Part shown: positions 16,434 through 28,246 of the stretch, in pieces
How positions within the stretch are numbered: position 1 is the stretch's first letter
How the letters are laid out: each line of letters opens with the position of its first letter
NCBI RefSeq assembly: GCF_013368755.1
Contig: NC_049563.1
Span: forward strand, 2,852,001 to 2,916,000
Reading direction: 5' to 3'
DNA length: 64,000 nt
Source: Talaromyces rugulosus
Taxonomy: Eukaryota; Ascomycota; Eurotiomycetes; Eurotiales; Trichocomaceae
Program-made: the position numbers and the translations under genes
The notes under the pieces: generated by a model
The model's database searches: none
The model's input: the letters and a program-made list of their open reading frames with translations, nothing else
Told to the model about the DNA's origin: nothing

Positions 16434-19400
16434 ATGGCTTCTTCTGAAGGACCCGGTCTTATTGTAAACGGCGGCCAGTCGTCAAAGTCGCCCGCCGCCA
16501 TGCTCTCCGAGCAACACGAAAAGCACAACGTCACCATTGAGGATGTGGTGGACGAAGAGGATATTCTACACCCTCCCCCATCGTCTGCTGTGAACCCGAC
16601 TACCAGCCAGTCTTCCGACGATGTCGCCCCAGCTGCCCCAACGCCGAAGAAGGCCCCCGTGTTTGATGTGCAGTCGGAAGAATTGTTCCCGGCACTCGGC
16701 GGTGGTCCCAAATCCAAAGCTGCCGCGAATGTGCCTGCAGCATGGGGTGCCAAAAAGCCTGGCGTGACTGCTGCTGCGCCCAATGGAAGTGCTGCTGCCT
16801 CGCAGCCATCGGGTATGTACTTTTTCCCGCTTCTGACACTATCGTCCTAGTAACAAGAACCTAACATTATCACCCTTCTCAATCTAGCCCCATCGGAATT
16901 TTCCAGTGTGCCAAAGATTATCAGCCTGCCCGGAAAACATGCTGAGCAACTCCGCCTCGCCCCATCCCAGATGCTTCCTCGCAGCCAGCTCAAGAAGCCA
17001 GTCAGGGACATTCTACGTGATATTACGAAACGCTCCAAGGCTACTGTGGATATGCGCGGTGGCCCCAACGGCTCAATTATTTTTGAAGGAAAAGGGTCGG
17101 TTGACGCTGTTCGCCAGGCCCTGAAAGATGTCGCCCAACAAGTTGGTTCCAAGGTAATTTTAGCACTGTCCACACTAATGAAGATTTCCCACTTGCTAAT
17201 CTGTCTTCAAGCAATCCGTCAAAGTGCCGATCCCGGCCTCTGCGAGAGCCCACATCATTGGCCGTGGAGGAGCCGTGGTACAAGATATTCAGCAACGAAC
17301 TGGCGCCCGAGTCCAGGTACCGAGAGCCGATGAGTCCGCCCCAGGGGATGAGGATGATGACAGCATCACAATCGATGTCTTGATCGAAGGTGATGCGGTT
17401 GCTGCGGAAATGGCCCGTCGCGAAATCGAGGCAATTGTGAAGGAGCGTGCTTCAAACATCAACCTACGCTTGAAGTCGATTCCTCCGGAGTTCTTTCCTT
17501 TCATTGCTGGTGCCCACAACTCGCACGTTAATGACATTGAAGAACGCACAAAGGCACAAATCCGGGTGCCTCGTTACGACACTTGGCTGAAACAGCCACC
17601 TCCACAAGAAGCTGGACCTGGTCAAATTCGCTTCGTTGCCGATCCAGACAGACACATTCATATTTCGGGTGAACGCAATGCTGCGCAGGTTGCTCGCGCC
17701 GAGATCGAACGCCGTGCTGCCGAGTTGCAAGCTCAACTCACTTTGCGTCAGTTGGCTATCAACCGTGGTCAACATCAGTTTATTCTCGGAGACAGCCACA
17801 CTGCTCTTCACGAGTTCCTCGCTGATACTGGCTGCGCCGTCATCCTACCTCCTACATCTGAGGATAGCGAATTCTTGACTATCACTGGACCACCCGAGCA
17901 CATTGAGGCTGGTATTAACCGAGCAATGGACCTGGCAACAAGCATGCAAATGGCTAGCATTGACCTTTCTCGGCAACATTCGGCCGCACACGCCAGAGCT
18001 CTTACCTCGTACCTTCAGCAGCGCCGGATTATCCGCGAACTGGAGCGTGCATACGATGCCCGCATTGTGCTTCCCCAAGCCATTGATCGTCCAGTTACTT
18101 GGGAAGTTTACTCCCGCGACGGAAAGAATACTATTCGAGCTCGGTCCGATATCATGAATCTTTTACAAGCTCACCCCCCAGCGAGACTTCGCTCCGTTCC
18201 AGTTGACCCCTTCTTCCACCCGTTCTTGAGCTCAAGAAGCACCACTCAGTTGAAGGACCAGTACGGAGTTCATCTCATTGTTCCGGACGACGTCAACAGC
18301 CCTGAAGTCGTCTTGGTCTACGAGGGTCAACAGGAGCCCGATTCGGAATTCCAGATCCCAAGACAGAAGCCTTCGGGAGAGGAACTCGCACAATTCGAAC
18401 GCGCTCTTCAATCCGCACAGGAATACCTCATCAGCACCTTGGGTGACCAAACGAACATCGTTCAAAACTCGGTGCCCATTCCTGCCAAGTATGTATTTAA
18501 ATTTACTCCACTTCCACAACGAAACTAACAACTCTCAGGTACACCGACAAGGCTCGCAAGTTCATTGTGCGAGAACAACAGGGCGATGATGACTGCATTC
18601 CTGTGCGGGCTATTTTCCAAGACGCTGATGTTCACAATGGTCAGAGGGGCAATGCTGCCTCTCAGGGCGAAATTGGTCTACGTGGGCGCTCTACAGATGT
18701 TGACCAGCTTACTGCCAAGATTCTCGCCTTTATCGAACAACAGCAGAAGGACGATCTGGAGCGAGACTACACGATTAGCTTTGATTATCCTCAAAAGTTT
18801 GCCAACTTCCTTATCGGCAAACGGGGCGAGAATATCAACAAGCTGCGAGAGGAATTTGACGTCGATATCAAAGTCGACAACGGAAAGGTGGAGGTCAAGG
18901 GACCTAAAGCCAAGGCCGATGCGGCCAAGCACAGAATTGTTGCCCTGGGCAAGAAATTGGAAGATGAGACTACTCACATCTTGAAAATCCCCGCCAAATA
19001 CCATCGCGACCTGATCGGTCAGAAGGGCAGCCAGGTGAACCGACTACAAGACCGCTACAGTGTCCGTGTCCAATTCCCCCGCGCTGCAGCTTCTCCTGTA
19101 AACGACGATCAATCTGTGGCAGATACGACAAGCGAGGTGGGCGGCAGTCGATTTGCGCGCAACAACCAGGCTCCTGATGAGGTACACGTCAAAGGACCCA
19201 GTAAGGGTGCCGATGCTGCTCGGGATGAAATCCTCAGCTTGCTTCAATGGGTTGTAGACCATGCTCACTTGGCCGTTGTTTCAGTAGCCCAGAGCCAGAT
19301 TCCATCTTTGATCGGCCAGCGCGGCCGTGAGATGGACAAGCTGCGTGCTGATACCGGTGCTCAGATTGACGTTCCTAGCGCCCAGGATGCCCCTGATGCT

Positions 19401-20525
19401 GCAGGACGCGTTGAGATCAAGATCAAGGGTACGAAGAAGCAGGTCGAAGACGCCAAGAACATACTGCAGAAGCGGGCCAAGGAATTCGATGCGATTGTCA
19501 CCAAGACCATCGACGTTGACAAAAAGTACCACAAGGCCTTGATTGGCGGCGGTGGTGCCAACATTCGCAGGATTATCGTCGACGCCGGTGGGCCCGACGA
19601 CAGCTCGGCCGCTCGCGTGGTCAAATTCCCACGCACCGAGAGTGACGAAACCACAATTAGACTCGAAGGCAACGGATCTGTCGTTGACAAGATCTACGTG
19701 GCAATCGACGAATTCGTCAAAGAGCGTGAGGACCAAGTCACGGTCGCTCTGGATGTGCCTCAGACCCAACATAGGCTACTTATTGGACGAGGAGGTGACA
19801 CGAAACGCGGCCTGGAAAGCCAGTTCAACGTCTCGATAGACATTCCTAAGCAAGGATCTGGACGCACAGAGGTCAAGATCAGGGGTCCAAGCAACTCGGT
19901 TGAGCAAGCAAAGGTCCATATCGAAGGCCTCCTCAAAGAGCAGCAAGGCGAGACCGTTCAGGTGCCGCAACACCTACACCATGCTATTTCTGACAACGGC
20001 TCATTTTTCAGACGTCTGCGAAATGATTACCAGGTGACGGTCGACCATGCTGGCCAACAACCTCCTGCCAAACCCAGCCCAGTTGACTCGCGCGAGGAAG
20101 CTAATGGATCCTCTCTTCCGCTCATCACGGATGACCCTAACGAGGCCGCAGACACTCACTCATGGAAAGTAGTTGACAACGCCCCAGTCTCTGACTCGTC
20201 GGCTGTGATCCCTTGGGTCCTCTCTGGCGCGACAGACAACGTCGGCAAGGCCAAGGCGGCCTTGGAGAAAGCTCTCGCCGCGGCATCGCAGCAAGGTGCC
20301 ACCGGCTATCTCATCCTCCCAGACCCCAAGACCTACCGTTTTGTTGTCGGCCAGGGCGGTAGCCAAATCAACACCATCCGCAAAAAGACCGGCTGCCGCA
20401 TCCAAGTTCCCAAGGGCCAGGCCAAGGGCGAGGCAATCGAAATCAAGGGCTCCAAGACCGGTTTGGACGAAGCTCGCGACATGATTTTGGAAGCAGTTCG
20501 TGTTGGATTGGGATCTCGCTCTTAA
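16434..20525 (+). CDS. SCP160: Multi-KH-domain protein, vigilin / Scp160 homologue
   Basis: RNA-binding protein that associates with polysomes and the ER in yeast. Exons 16434-16812, 16888-17153, 17212-18488 and 18539-20525 give 1302 residues. The N-terminus (about 1-130) is disordered and Pro/Ala-rich. The rest is a chain of KH repeats. Canonical GxxG loops are clear in AHIIGRGGAVVQDIQ, NFLIGKRGENINKL, DLIGQKGSQVNRL, SLIGQRGREMDKL, ALIGGGGANIRRI, LLIGRGGDTKRGL and VVGQGGSQINTI. Other repeats have degenerate loops (for example FIAGAHNSHVND), normal for vigilins. Length matches fungal Scp160 (about 1200-1300). No catalytic domain expected or seen. Exon joins keep frame with consensus splice sites. 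Confidence 0.93.
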
Positions 20526-21117
20526 AAAAGAAAGAACCGGCTTTATTTTTTTTCTTCTTATCATGATGGATATGTGACGGGAAAAGCAAATATTTGACCA
20601 AAAAAAAAAAGATAACATCAAATAACCACTCATGATGGAATGGGAGGCGCTACATATTTCTTTGTAAACTTTTTTTTTTCTAATTTCATATTACAACAAA
20701 AATTTCTTGGAATAACTGTTTGCTACCAGTTGGCATGTTCTAGCATTAGTCTTGATGGAGAGAGAGAGAGAGAGAGTATAGTATACTTGGTATATACAGA
20801 ATGGCAATGAAACGGATCATGTTTAATTAGGATGCTCTTTAAATGTTCCAATGTTAACTAGATTAATTGGTTGAATCAAGCTTGGCTCGGATGTTCAAGT
20901 TGTTACAGGTACTGGCAGCGGTTGATACAAACCGGATAGCCCTAACCCTAGCTCTACAACAGACAGACGTCAAGTATGAACACCTTGACAAATCGGGTTG
21001 TTTCTATACATCAATTGATAATAATGATCTTTCTGGCATGTCTATATCCCTAGTACATAAACACAAGTACAACCGGCTGCTATCAAAATTCAACCCACTG
21101 GCCTAGTAAATGGTATG
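20526..21117. other. Convergent 3' region between vigilin and the lyase gene
   Basis: This 592-bp stretch has T- and A-runs (20546-20556, 20600-20609, 20669-20679) and a short (GA)n repeat at 20758-20776. It holds the two 3' untranslated regions. No gene seen. Confidence 0.6.
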
Positions 21118-22260
21118 CTAGGCATTGTACTTGTACTTCTCTTCAAGGTCCTATGAAATGTCAGCATCAGTTAATCACTTAGGAGAATAAAGATAGAAAC
21201 CATACCCAATACTTATTAAACCCCACTCCCTCACACACATCCGCATAACTCAGAATCATCGGCGGCGGCCCCGTGAGCATACTCTTCTTCAACCCCTCCA
21301 ACGCCTCTCTCACACTCTTCAACTTTGCAGCCACCAACGTCCAAGGGTATGCCACCGCACAAAACCCCAACTGCGCCAAATCTGCAGTCGACAGATTCTC
21401 CGTCTTCCCGCCCTCGATAATATTCGCAAACGTCGGGATCCCCAGTTCTGTGACACAGGCACGCATACTGTCGCGGTCTGGTAGGGCTTCGACGAAGACG
21501 GCGTCGACGCCGATACGTTTGAATTCCTGGGCGCGCGCCATGGCTTCGTCCCAGCCGAGGATGAGCGCGTCGGTGCGGGCGAGGATGAAGATGTCACGGC
21601 CTTGGTCGCGTGCGTCGCAGGCGGCTTGGATGCGTGCGAATGCTTCGCCGCGCGAGACGACAGATTTGCCTTTGGTGTGGCCGCAGCCTAGGGAAATGAA
21701 GAAGAGTGAGTTAATTTATTTTGTTCTTGCTTGCTGTTTGTACTGTGTTGTCACTGGGCCTTACGTTTCGGCCACGTCTGATCCTCAATCATGACTCCGG
21801 CTGCCCCAGCGGCGGCATAGCACTCGACTGTGCGTCTCACATTCATCGGACTACCGTAACCAGTATCTCCATCTGCAAAGACGGGGATAGACACCTGACG
21901 CACTGCCTCTTGAATCTTGTGACACATCTCCTCCATGGCAATATACCCGGTATCTGGAAGGCCATATGAACTCGCCACGGGGTATCCAGCAAGGAAAACT
22001 AGCGGAAACCCGGCTTCCTCGACCAGCCTCGATGAGAGGCCATCGTAGCTGCAGCAGTGTGCTAGAATCTTGTTTGGATCGCTGTGTGCCTCGAGCATCA
22101 TGGAGCGCAGGCGAGAGGTTTGAAAGGAGGGAATCTTTCCACGTACGTTTTGGAGGGTTAGTGTCACGTCGTGGGCTGGAGAGCCATTGCTTTGTTGAGC
22201 ATTGGAGTACCCTGTGCTTTCGAATTTGAAAGGGTATGGTATGTTGGTTGATGAGGCCAT
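21118..22260 (-). CDS. PEP mutase / isocitrate lyase family enzyme (methylisocitrate- or dimethylmalate-lyase-like)
   Basis: C-C bond lyase of the phosphoenolpyruvate mutase/isocitrate lyase superfamily. Exons 22260-21765, 21687-21206 and 21150-21118 give 336 residues. Seen motifs: AGYPVASSYGLPDTGYI, the metal-binding DGDTGYG, then VMIEDQ and the lyase loop KRCGH at 165-169, with the catalytic Cys167 present, followed by TKGKSVVSRGEAFARIQAA and ILARTDALI. KRCGH instead of a mutase-type loop points to cleavage of a 2-hydroxy- or branched dicarboxylate (oxaloacetate hydrolase, 2,3-dimethylmalate lyase or methylisocitrate lyase type). No clear mitochondrial or secretory leader is visible. It is divergent from the MFS transporter at 22752, with 491 bp between them. 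That spacer carries CGG-type elements also found before the regulator at 24778, suggesting co-regulation. The exact substrate is not inferable. Confidence 0.88.
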
Positions 22261-22751
22261 GTTGGATGGGAATAGTGTTGGATGAATGATCACTTTGATA
22301 AGCAGGAGCAATGTGAAAGTAAGTTGCAGCTTATTTTCCTTCTGAGAAGGCCAATAACTACATATTTATCATAGGATTAATGCCATATATAATGCATATA
22401 ATCATCATCGCGGATATTTCAAACCCCGGATAATGCCCAATTGCCGGCATGGCGGATATTTGGCATCTGCCGATTCCCACAAATACCCCGGAAATCAAAG
22501 GAGTCAAGATGCGGGGAAAGCTTACAACGCACGGGGAAGTTGCTAGCCAATGAAATCTTTTACTCGAGAGAAATAAGAAGAAGTAGCTACTTATTCTACC
22601 CTCGTTTCAACTAGTCATGCTAAGGCGAGAAGAACCGGGCCCCAGCGGCGAGGATCTATAAAATACCCGCGACGTTCACCACATTTTCAAAAAATACTAA
22701 GAGATTCAAAAATTTCAAAACTTCAATATTGCTTCGCTATCTTGAATCGCC
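22261..22751. promoter_or_regulatory. Bidirectional promoter of the lyase and MFS transporter
   Basis: This 491-bp divergent promoter contains two copies of GCGGATATTT (22410-22419 and 22452-22461). The second forms an inverted pair CGG-N14-CCG (22453-22472) and the first CGG-N12-CCG (22411-22428). Another CCCCGGA occurs at about 22493. CTATAAAATA near 22656 is a likely TATA box for the transporter. The CGG pairs fit a binding site for a dimeric Zn2Cys6 activator. Confidence 0.55.
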
Positions 22752-24440
22752 ATGGATACAAAGAGCTCGCAAGCAGTGGCTGAAAGCCATCACCTGGAAC
22801 ACAGCCCTAAGAGAGATGAGGCGCAACCCATGGTCTCGCAGGCACAGTACTCTTATATCTGCAGAAAGGTAGAGAATATTCCTTTGAAAACAATTACAGT
22901 TCTAATTTTGTGGACTGTATTTAGTTTGACCGCCGGGTTCTTCCCATTGTCTGCGTTCTATATGTGCTCTCTTATCTTGACCGAGGTGAGTCTGGACATT
23001 CAAGTTCTGTTTTGAGAAATACTCACGGTCAAAGGCAACGTCGGCAATGCCAAAACTGCTGGTCTGACTAAAGATTTAAACCTAACCAGTCTTCAGTTTT
23101 CTTGGGTCTTGTACTCCTTCTACCTCTGCTATGTTGCGTTTGAATGGACAACTATTCTATGGAAGATATGGCCTGCTCATATCTTTATAGCTGTTCTGTG
23201 TATTTGGTAAGCTACAAACCACCGTTCTCAATATTCATACAACTAAAATGGTTTCTTAGTTGGGGCGTTGCTGCCATGTGCAGTGGTGCAGTTCACAACA
23301 TGGCCGAGCTAATTGTCACTCGATGCTTTCTGGGAGCATTCGAGGCTGCGTTTGGGGCGGGCGCTCCGTATTATCTCTCACTTTTCTATCATCGACGAGA
23401 ACTAGGATTGCGTGTGTCGCTTCTATTGGGTACATCGCCCTTGGCGAATTGCTTCGCCAGCGCTCTGGCATACGGCATAACCCAGATCAGGCATTCACTA
23501 TCTCCTTGGCGTCTTCTTTTTATTATTGGTCCGTTTTTTTTTTTTTTTGTATATTCTCCTTGCTGGAAATTTTGGCTATTAACATCCGTGTCACGATGTA
23601 GAAGGCGCTCCAACTATCCTCTTTTCCGTTGTGGTATTTTTCTTTCTCCCCGACTCCCCCGAAAACGCAAAGTTTCTCAATCCAGACGAGCAAACAGAAG
23701 CCGTGGAACGACTGCAAGTAATTGATCAAACAGAAAGGAGGCAAGTATCATGGAGCCAATACCTGAGCGGTTTAACGGACTACAAAAACTACGTGCACAT
23801 GGCGATACACTTTTGCTGTAACTACTCCTTTGCAGGGCTATCCAACTTCTTGCCAACCATTATTCAGGAAATGGGCTACGAAAGCGTCAAAGCCCAGGGC
23901 CTAACAGCTCCTCCATATCTAGCATCGTTTCTATGCTGCGTCGGGGCTGCATTAGTCTCTGATCGATGGGGTTCACGGGGCTATATCATCAGCGCATTCG
24001 CCGGTCTGGGGACAATAGGGTACATTCTCTTGGTCAGTGTGCACGACGAGGCACAAACCGGTCCTCGATACTTGGGTATCTGGCTCGCTACGTGCGGTAT
24101 ATTCCCAGCGTTGGCGATCAATATCACATGGCTGCTAAACAACCAAGGTGGAGACTCGAAAAGGGGAAGTGGGATGGCCATTCTGGCTATCCTTGGACAA
24201 TGCTCTAGCTTCGTTAGTAGTTCTGTTTTTCCGGCTTCGGATGGTCCGTTTTATGTCACTGGGTGTGCTATTGGGTGTGCGCTATCCGGTGCGATTGTTG
24301 TTTTGGCCTTGGGACTGCATTTTAAATTGGTTCATGAGAACCGGAGGAGGGACAGGCTGTATGGAGTGGTTGATCAACATGCTCGAGTTGATGTGACAGA
24401 TGGAGGTGATCATAACCCGATGTTTCGTTTTATCACTTGA
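22752..24440 (+). CDS. MFS transporter, anion:cation symporter (Dal5-like) family
   Basis: Plasma-membrane permease predicted to import a small organic anion. Exons 22752-22989, 23035-23206, 23260-23528 and 23602-24440 give 505 residues. Family signs: (S)NVGNAKTAGL after the first membrane segment, FEWTTILWKIWPAH, HNMAELIVTRCFLGAFEAAF, GAPYYLSLFYHRRELGLR, EGAPTILFSVVVFFFLPDSP, then a cytosolic loop and six further hydrophobic segments. The first splice join is uncertain. A consensus GTGAGT at 22986 breaks the frame; a GTCTGG donor four bases later keeps it and restores the family's SN-GNAK motif. The other introns are standard. Divergent from the lyase and followed 337 bp later by the Zn2Cys6 gene, so it probably carries that pathway's substrate or product. 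Confidence 0.87.
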
Positions 24441-24777
24441 AATACATATCAATTGACAATGCAAGTCATCGATTAATTCAATAATTCTGCTGAAATGACA
24501 TCTGGAGTTGCTGTCTAGAGCATTCAAGGGCAATTATATCAATTGATACGAGTGGGTTTTTTTTTTCGTTTAAGATGCCGATGTATGCTCTAGGAAACCA
24601 GAAAATACCTGTTTTTTTTTGTTCAACGTTAATTATTATGCTTTTATTCTAAGAAGGTTCAATGTTCAAAGCCCCACCGCGGATATTTGGAAACACCCGC
24701 ACTTCAACATCTCATCTTGTCGGTACTATCAGCAATAGCTGTACTGGGACTGAAAATATACATAGCACTTATCAGTT
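24441..24777. other. Spacer with the promoter of the Zn2Cys6 regulator
   Basis: This 337-bp spacer between tandem genes contains T-runs at about 24557 and 24614 (probable transporter 3' end) and the CGG inverted pair at 24680-24699 about 80 bp before the regulator ATG. Confidence 0.5.
24680..24699 (+). promoter_or_regulatory. CGG-N14-CCG element before the Zn2Cys6 gene
   Basis: CGGATATTTGG followed six bases later by CCG. The same arrangement, CGGATATTTGG-N6-CCG, occurs at 22453-22472 in the lyase/transporter promoter. Spacing of 14 between inverted CGG triplets is within the range used by Zn2Cys6 dimers. Position suggests autoregulation of the gene at 24778. Confidence 0.55.
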
Positions 24778-27522
24778 ATGGAAAACAAAAAAAGACCACC
24801 CCGCAGCAGAGCACTTCTAACCTACGAATTCCAGCGGGCGTACCGAGCATGTCTCCCCTGCCGAGAGCGCAAGGTCAAGTGCCAAATGAGGGATGACGAC
24901 GGACCTGCACCATGCGCAAGATGCAACAAGCAGGGTCTGGACTGCGTGTTCTCGGAAAAGCTGCCCTGGTCACGAGAGAAGAAAGGTTTGCCTCCCACTT
25001 AAAATTACGATTTTTTGTCATAGGCCACAGCTGATATATATGTGGTACGGCCTCTCAAGCCAGACGAGTCAGAAGAAAGTCCTCGTCCGTAGAAGAGGCA
25101 GAGTATAATTTAGGGCAAATAGATACTGGATCTGACGGTACTGGTTCTTCAGGAAGGCCAGACCCTCGATCTACTGCCGAGGGACAACGAGGGTTCCCGT
25201 TTGACGACGATGCTTCTAACTCCGTCTCGGTGAATGATATCGACGGAGCAGATGACCTCCACAATTCAGTGCTACATACAATGGTGTCGAGTGAGAATGA
25301 CGCCTTGAATATCTTGTTTGAGGCAGCTGCTCGTTCCGATCCTGTAGATGCTTATACCTCCGTCTCGAGAACTAGTATCAACGGGATTACCAATACGCAG
25401 GAATCGCCAAACTCGGTTGAGTCTGCTCCTCAGCTGGTCAATATTAACTCTGCCAATTTTGACGTGCTTCATATCTGGAATGCTTGTCGATTTGTCAAGA
25501 TGGGCTGGTTCACAGCCCGCGAAGCAATGACACTGGTTGACCTGTAAATTTCACTCCCACGCATGTCGACTATTTCATAAAAGGAGCTAATAGCAATTGA
25601 TAACGGCAGATTCTTCACCAACATGTCACATTTATCTCCCATACTAACGGATTTCTACAAAACTCACTCTAATCAATATTGGCTTGTTACGCAAGAGCCT
25701 TTACTATGCTGCACTATCCTAACCATCTCCTCCCGATACCATGTCCTTCCCGGGCCCGGGGGCAGAACTCGCAGTCTCTTTATCCACCAGAGACTATGGC
25801 AGCACTGCCAGCATTTGCTGCTTCGCTTAATGCTAGGGCAGGAAAAGGCCTCCAAAGCCAAGATCAGAAACGTTGGAACTGTAGAGGCCCTTTTGTTACT
25901 TGTCGAATGGTATCCACTCTCTATTCACTTCCCACCGGATAACGATGGCTGGGACTCGGACGTACTTTTGACAATGCCAGACGCGCGTGATCCGCCACTG
26001 ATAGCTGATATTCCTGCATCAGAGCGCTGGAAGCGAGATATTATCGAGCCCACAAAACGGTCTGAGCAAATGTCGTGGATGGTCTTGAGCTCTGCTCTAG
26101 CCCTGTCTCATGAACTGGGGATATTTGACGATACGAAGAATACTTCACCGCGTCAATACCTCAGCAGCAGCAGTATTATTGCTGAAGGCGCTCAGTCGGA
26201 TGCCAAGGCATACACCGAGCACTTAAAGATTCGGCAAAGGAGACTTCCTAAGCTCTTGTTTTGTTTCATAAACTTAATGTCTTCTCGACTGGGGTGTACT
26301 TCGTTCATGTCGCCCTTTACTAGTAGCACACTATTTGAATCAGACGAGGCTCTCGGTGGAAGCCATGATCCGGAGTGGCAACTATTTATGGGTCAGTGGA
26401 CGGAGTTGACGAAATTGATAAAGAGCACTACTGACACCTTGTTTCCTCTTATGACTGCTGAGAACGAAGAGGAATTTCAGACTTGTCTCAAGGAGAAGCA
26501 AGATATGCTCTCGCGGTGGTACGTTGCCGCTTTTTCAGGTGGTACGTACTTCTTTCCTTCTATACATGTAAGAATCAATAATCTGAAGTTGACATTGATT
26601 GCCAACAGGCTCCACTGGCTATGAAGATGTCTTGTTCATAGAATACCACCATCTGCGCGTGCTCATAAACTCGACGGGAATGCAGCGCATCATCAAAAAC
26701 CGCTCTCAATCTCATAGCCCCGATTTCCACCAGCCATTTCAGCTAGAGCACAGATATGGATTCGTCGAAGACGTAATCAACGGCTGCTGCCACATCCTCG
26801 AAAGAATAATCCACAATCGCGTAGCAAGCGAGACAACAGCTACAGCAACAACAACAAGCACACTTCGTTTCGCTCCATTTCGCATGTTTTCCCGCATGAT
26901 AAGTGCGTCCATCTTCCTTCTCAAGGCTCTCGCTCTAGGTGCGTCAAAAGTAAAGCTGATCGAGTCGTTACATATCCTGGATCGGGCGATTTTGGCGTTA
27001 CATAGTAGCAATCTTGACGAGGTGCATCTGGCAGAGCAGTATGCAGAGTTGCTCAGGATTCAAGTTTCGGCGCTGCGTACAAGTTTTGAGTCTTCGGCGT
27101 TGTTTCTGTCGAGCAAGAAGAAGGAAACAACACACAGTTCGCAGGGGCATTGCAGTGGTGATTTGGCTCGAGAACCTGCAGGCCAATTTCTCTCATCGCA
27201 CCAGCAGCAGAAGAACATGCATTCTCATGTCCCGTCCAGCTTCTGTGAAGGGGACAATGTTCTTCCAGCCGGTTTCCATAATCAACATCAACCAGACAGC
27301 GCCGGGACAGATTCTGTTGAACTCAATCATACCCCTGTGGAAACAACTGTAACTGCAACGACAGGTACTATCTGGGAGAATAATCTCGACGAGTGGTTCT
27401 CGCTCCCGTTTGATCCGTCCATGGCTCCGTTTATAGGCTGGGACGAGCAGTCGCAATCGTGCTTGTCGCCTTTGAATCCGTCGTGGTTGGATGTGGATTT
27501 TATTTGGAATTTGGCGCCATGA
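24778..27522 (+). CDS. Zn2Cys6 transcription factor with fungal-specific regulatory domain
   Basis: Likely pathway-specific nuclear regulator. Exons 24778-24985, 25060-25543, 25610-26541 and 26609-27522 give 845 residues. The zinc cluster lies at Cys25, 28, 35, 46, 49 and 56 (CLPCRERKVKC and CARCNKQGLDC). A basic stretch right after it (KKARRVRRK, formed across intron 1) is a possible nuclear signal. An acidic Ser-rich linker follows. The middle homology region begins with VDLFFTNMSHLSPILTDFY and includes CCTILTISSRYHVLPG, typical of fungal-specific transcription factor domains. The C-terminal 150 residues are Gln/His/Ser-rich. The intron 1 acceptor (25059) was chosen because nearer AG sites leave an in-frame stop. 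Its promoter shares the CGG element with the lyase/transporter pair, which makes it the likely cluster regulator. Confidence 0.9.
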
Positions 27523-28246
27523 TAATTGCAGATACTTTCTGTTTATAATTGCTCCAAAACTCTATCAGGTTTAGGGCTGGCTGGCTCGGATAGAGCCATC
27601 CTTATTCATAGAATACCCAAAGAGTACAATCTGCAGTAAATATTCTAAATAACGTCCAAGGGTAAACTGCGTTTTGCATCCCACTGGCGTTTACATATGT
27701 ATGCGCTACTAAACTTGTATACCGTCCTATTACGTGTTTTACTTACAATACAGGCATTTGATAAAAACCACTTCTACAATCGTGGCAAGTCAATATGGCA
27801 GTATCGTGTACTCTACATCCATACCCAAGTTGCAAAATTGGCCTTTAGGGGAGCTATCTTATCATATCACTGGATGGCTAGTACTGAAATAGTACTAACT
27901 AACTGTCATACACGTGCAGCTGCTATTCGTTCCTCTTGGCCGGTCGTCCGCTATACTCCATACCCAAGCGTAGATTCACGATATCGATCTAGGAAGTTAC
28001 CGTAGCAACCGTCATGAATAGCGGCAGTGGAGCTAGCCCATGGGATTACCCTAATCTAACAAGATCTTTTACGGCCGTACTAATTTCATATGCCTATTTA
28101 ACTAGTACCTAGGCCCCGTCGGCTATACTTGTAGACAGATCTCGACGGTGATTTATGAAAAGCCCATAACCCGCAGCGACTACCAGATACTTGCTCTTTC
28201 TATAGTCTTTTTTTTTTCAAATGCAGACTGGCAGAAACCAAGAACT
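27523..28246. other. Intergenic region upstream of the terpene-synthase-like gene
   Basis: This 724-bp stretch holds the regulator's 3' end and the next gene's promoter. I do not find the GCGGATATTT element here, so co-regulation of the next gene is not supported by that motif. A T-run with TTTTTTTTCAAATGCAG at about 28208-28225 could be a 3' splice site for an unseen 5' leader exon. Confidence 0.45.

Noticed and set aside
20867..21106. Short open frame between vigilin and the lyase
   Set aside because: No recognisable domain, in AT-rich convergent 3' flank.
27697..28005. Open frame of about 100 codons upstream of the terpene-synthase-like gene
   Set aside because: No protein-like pattern and no splice link to the following exon; considered chance.
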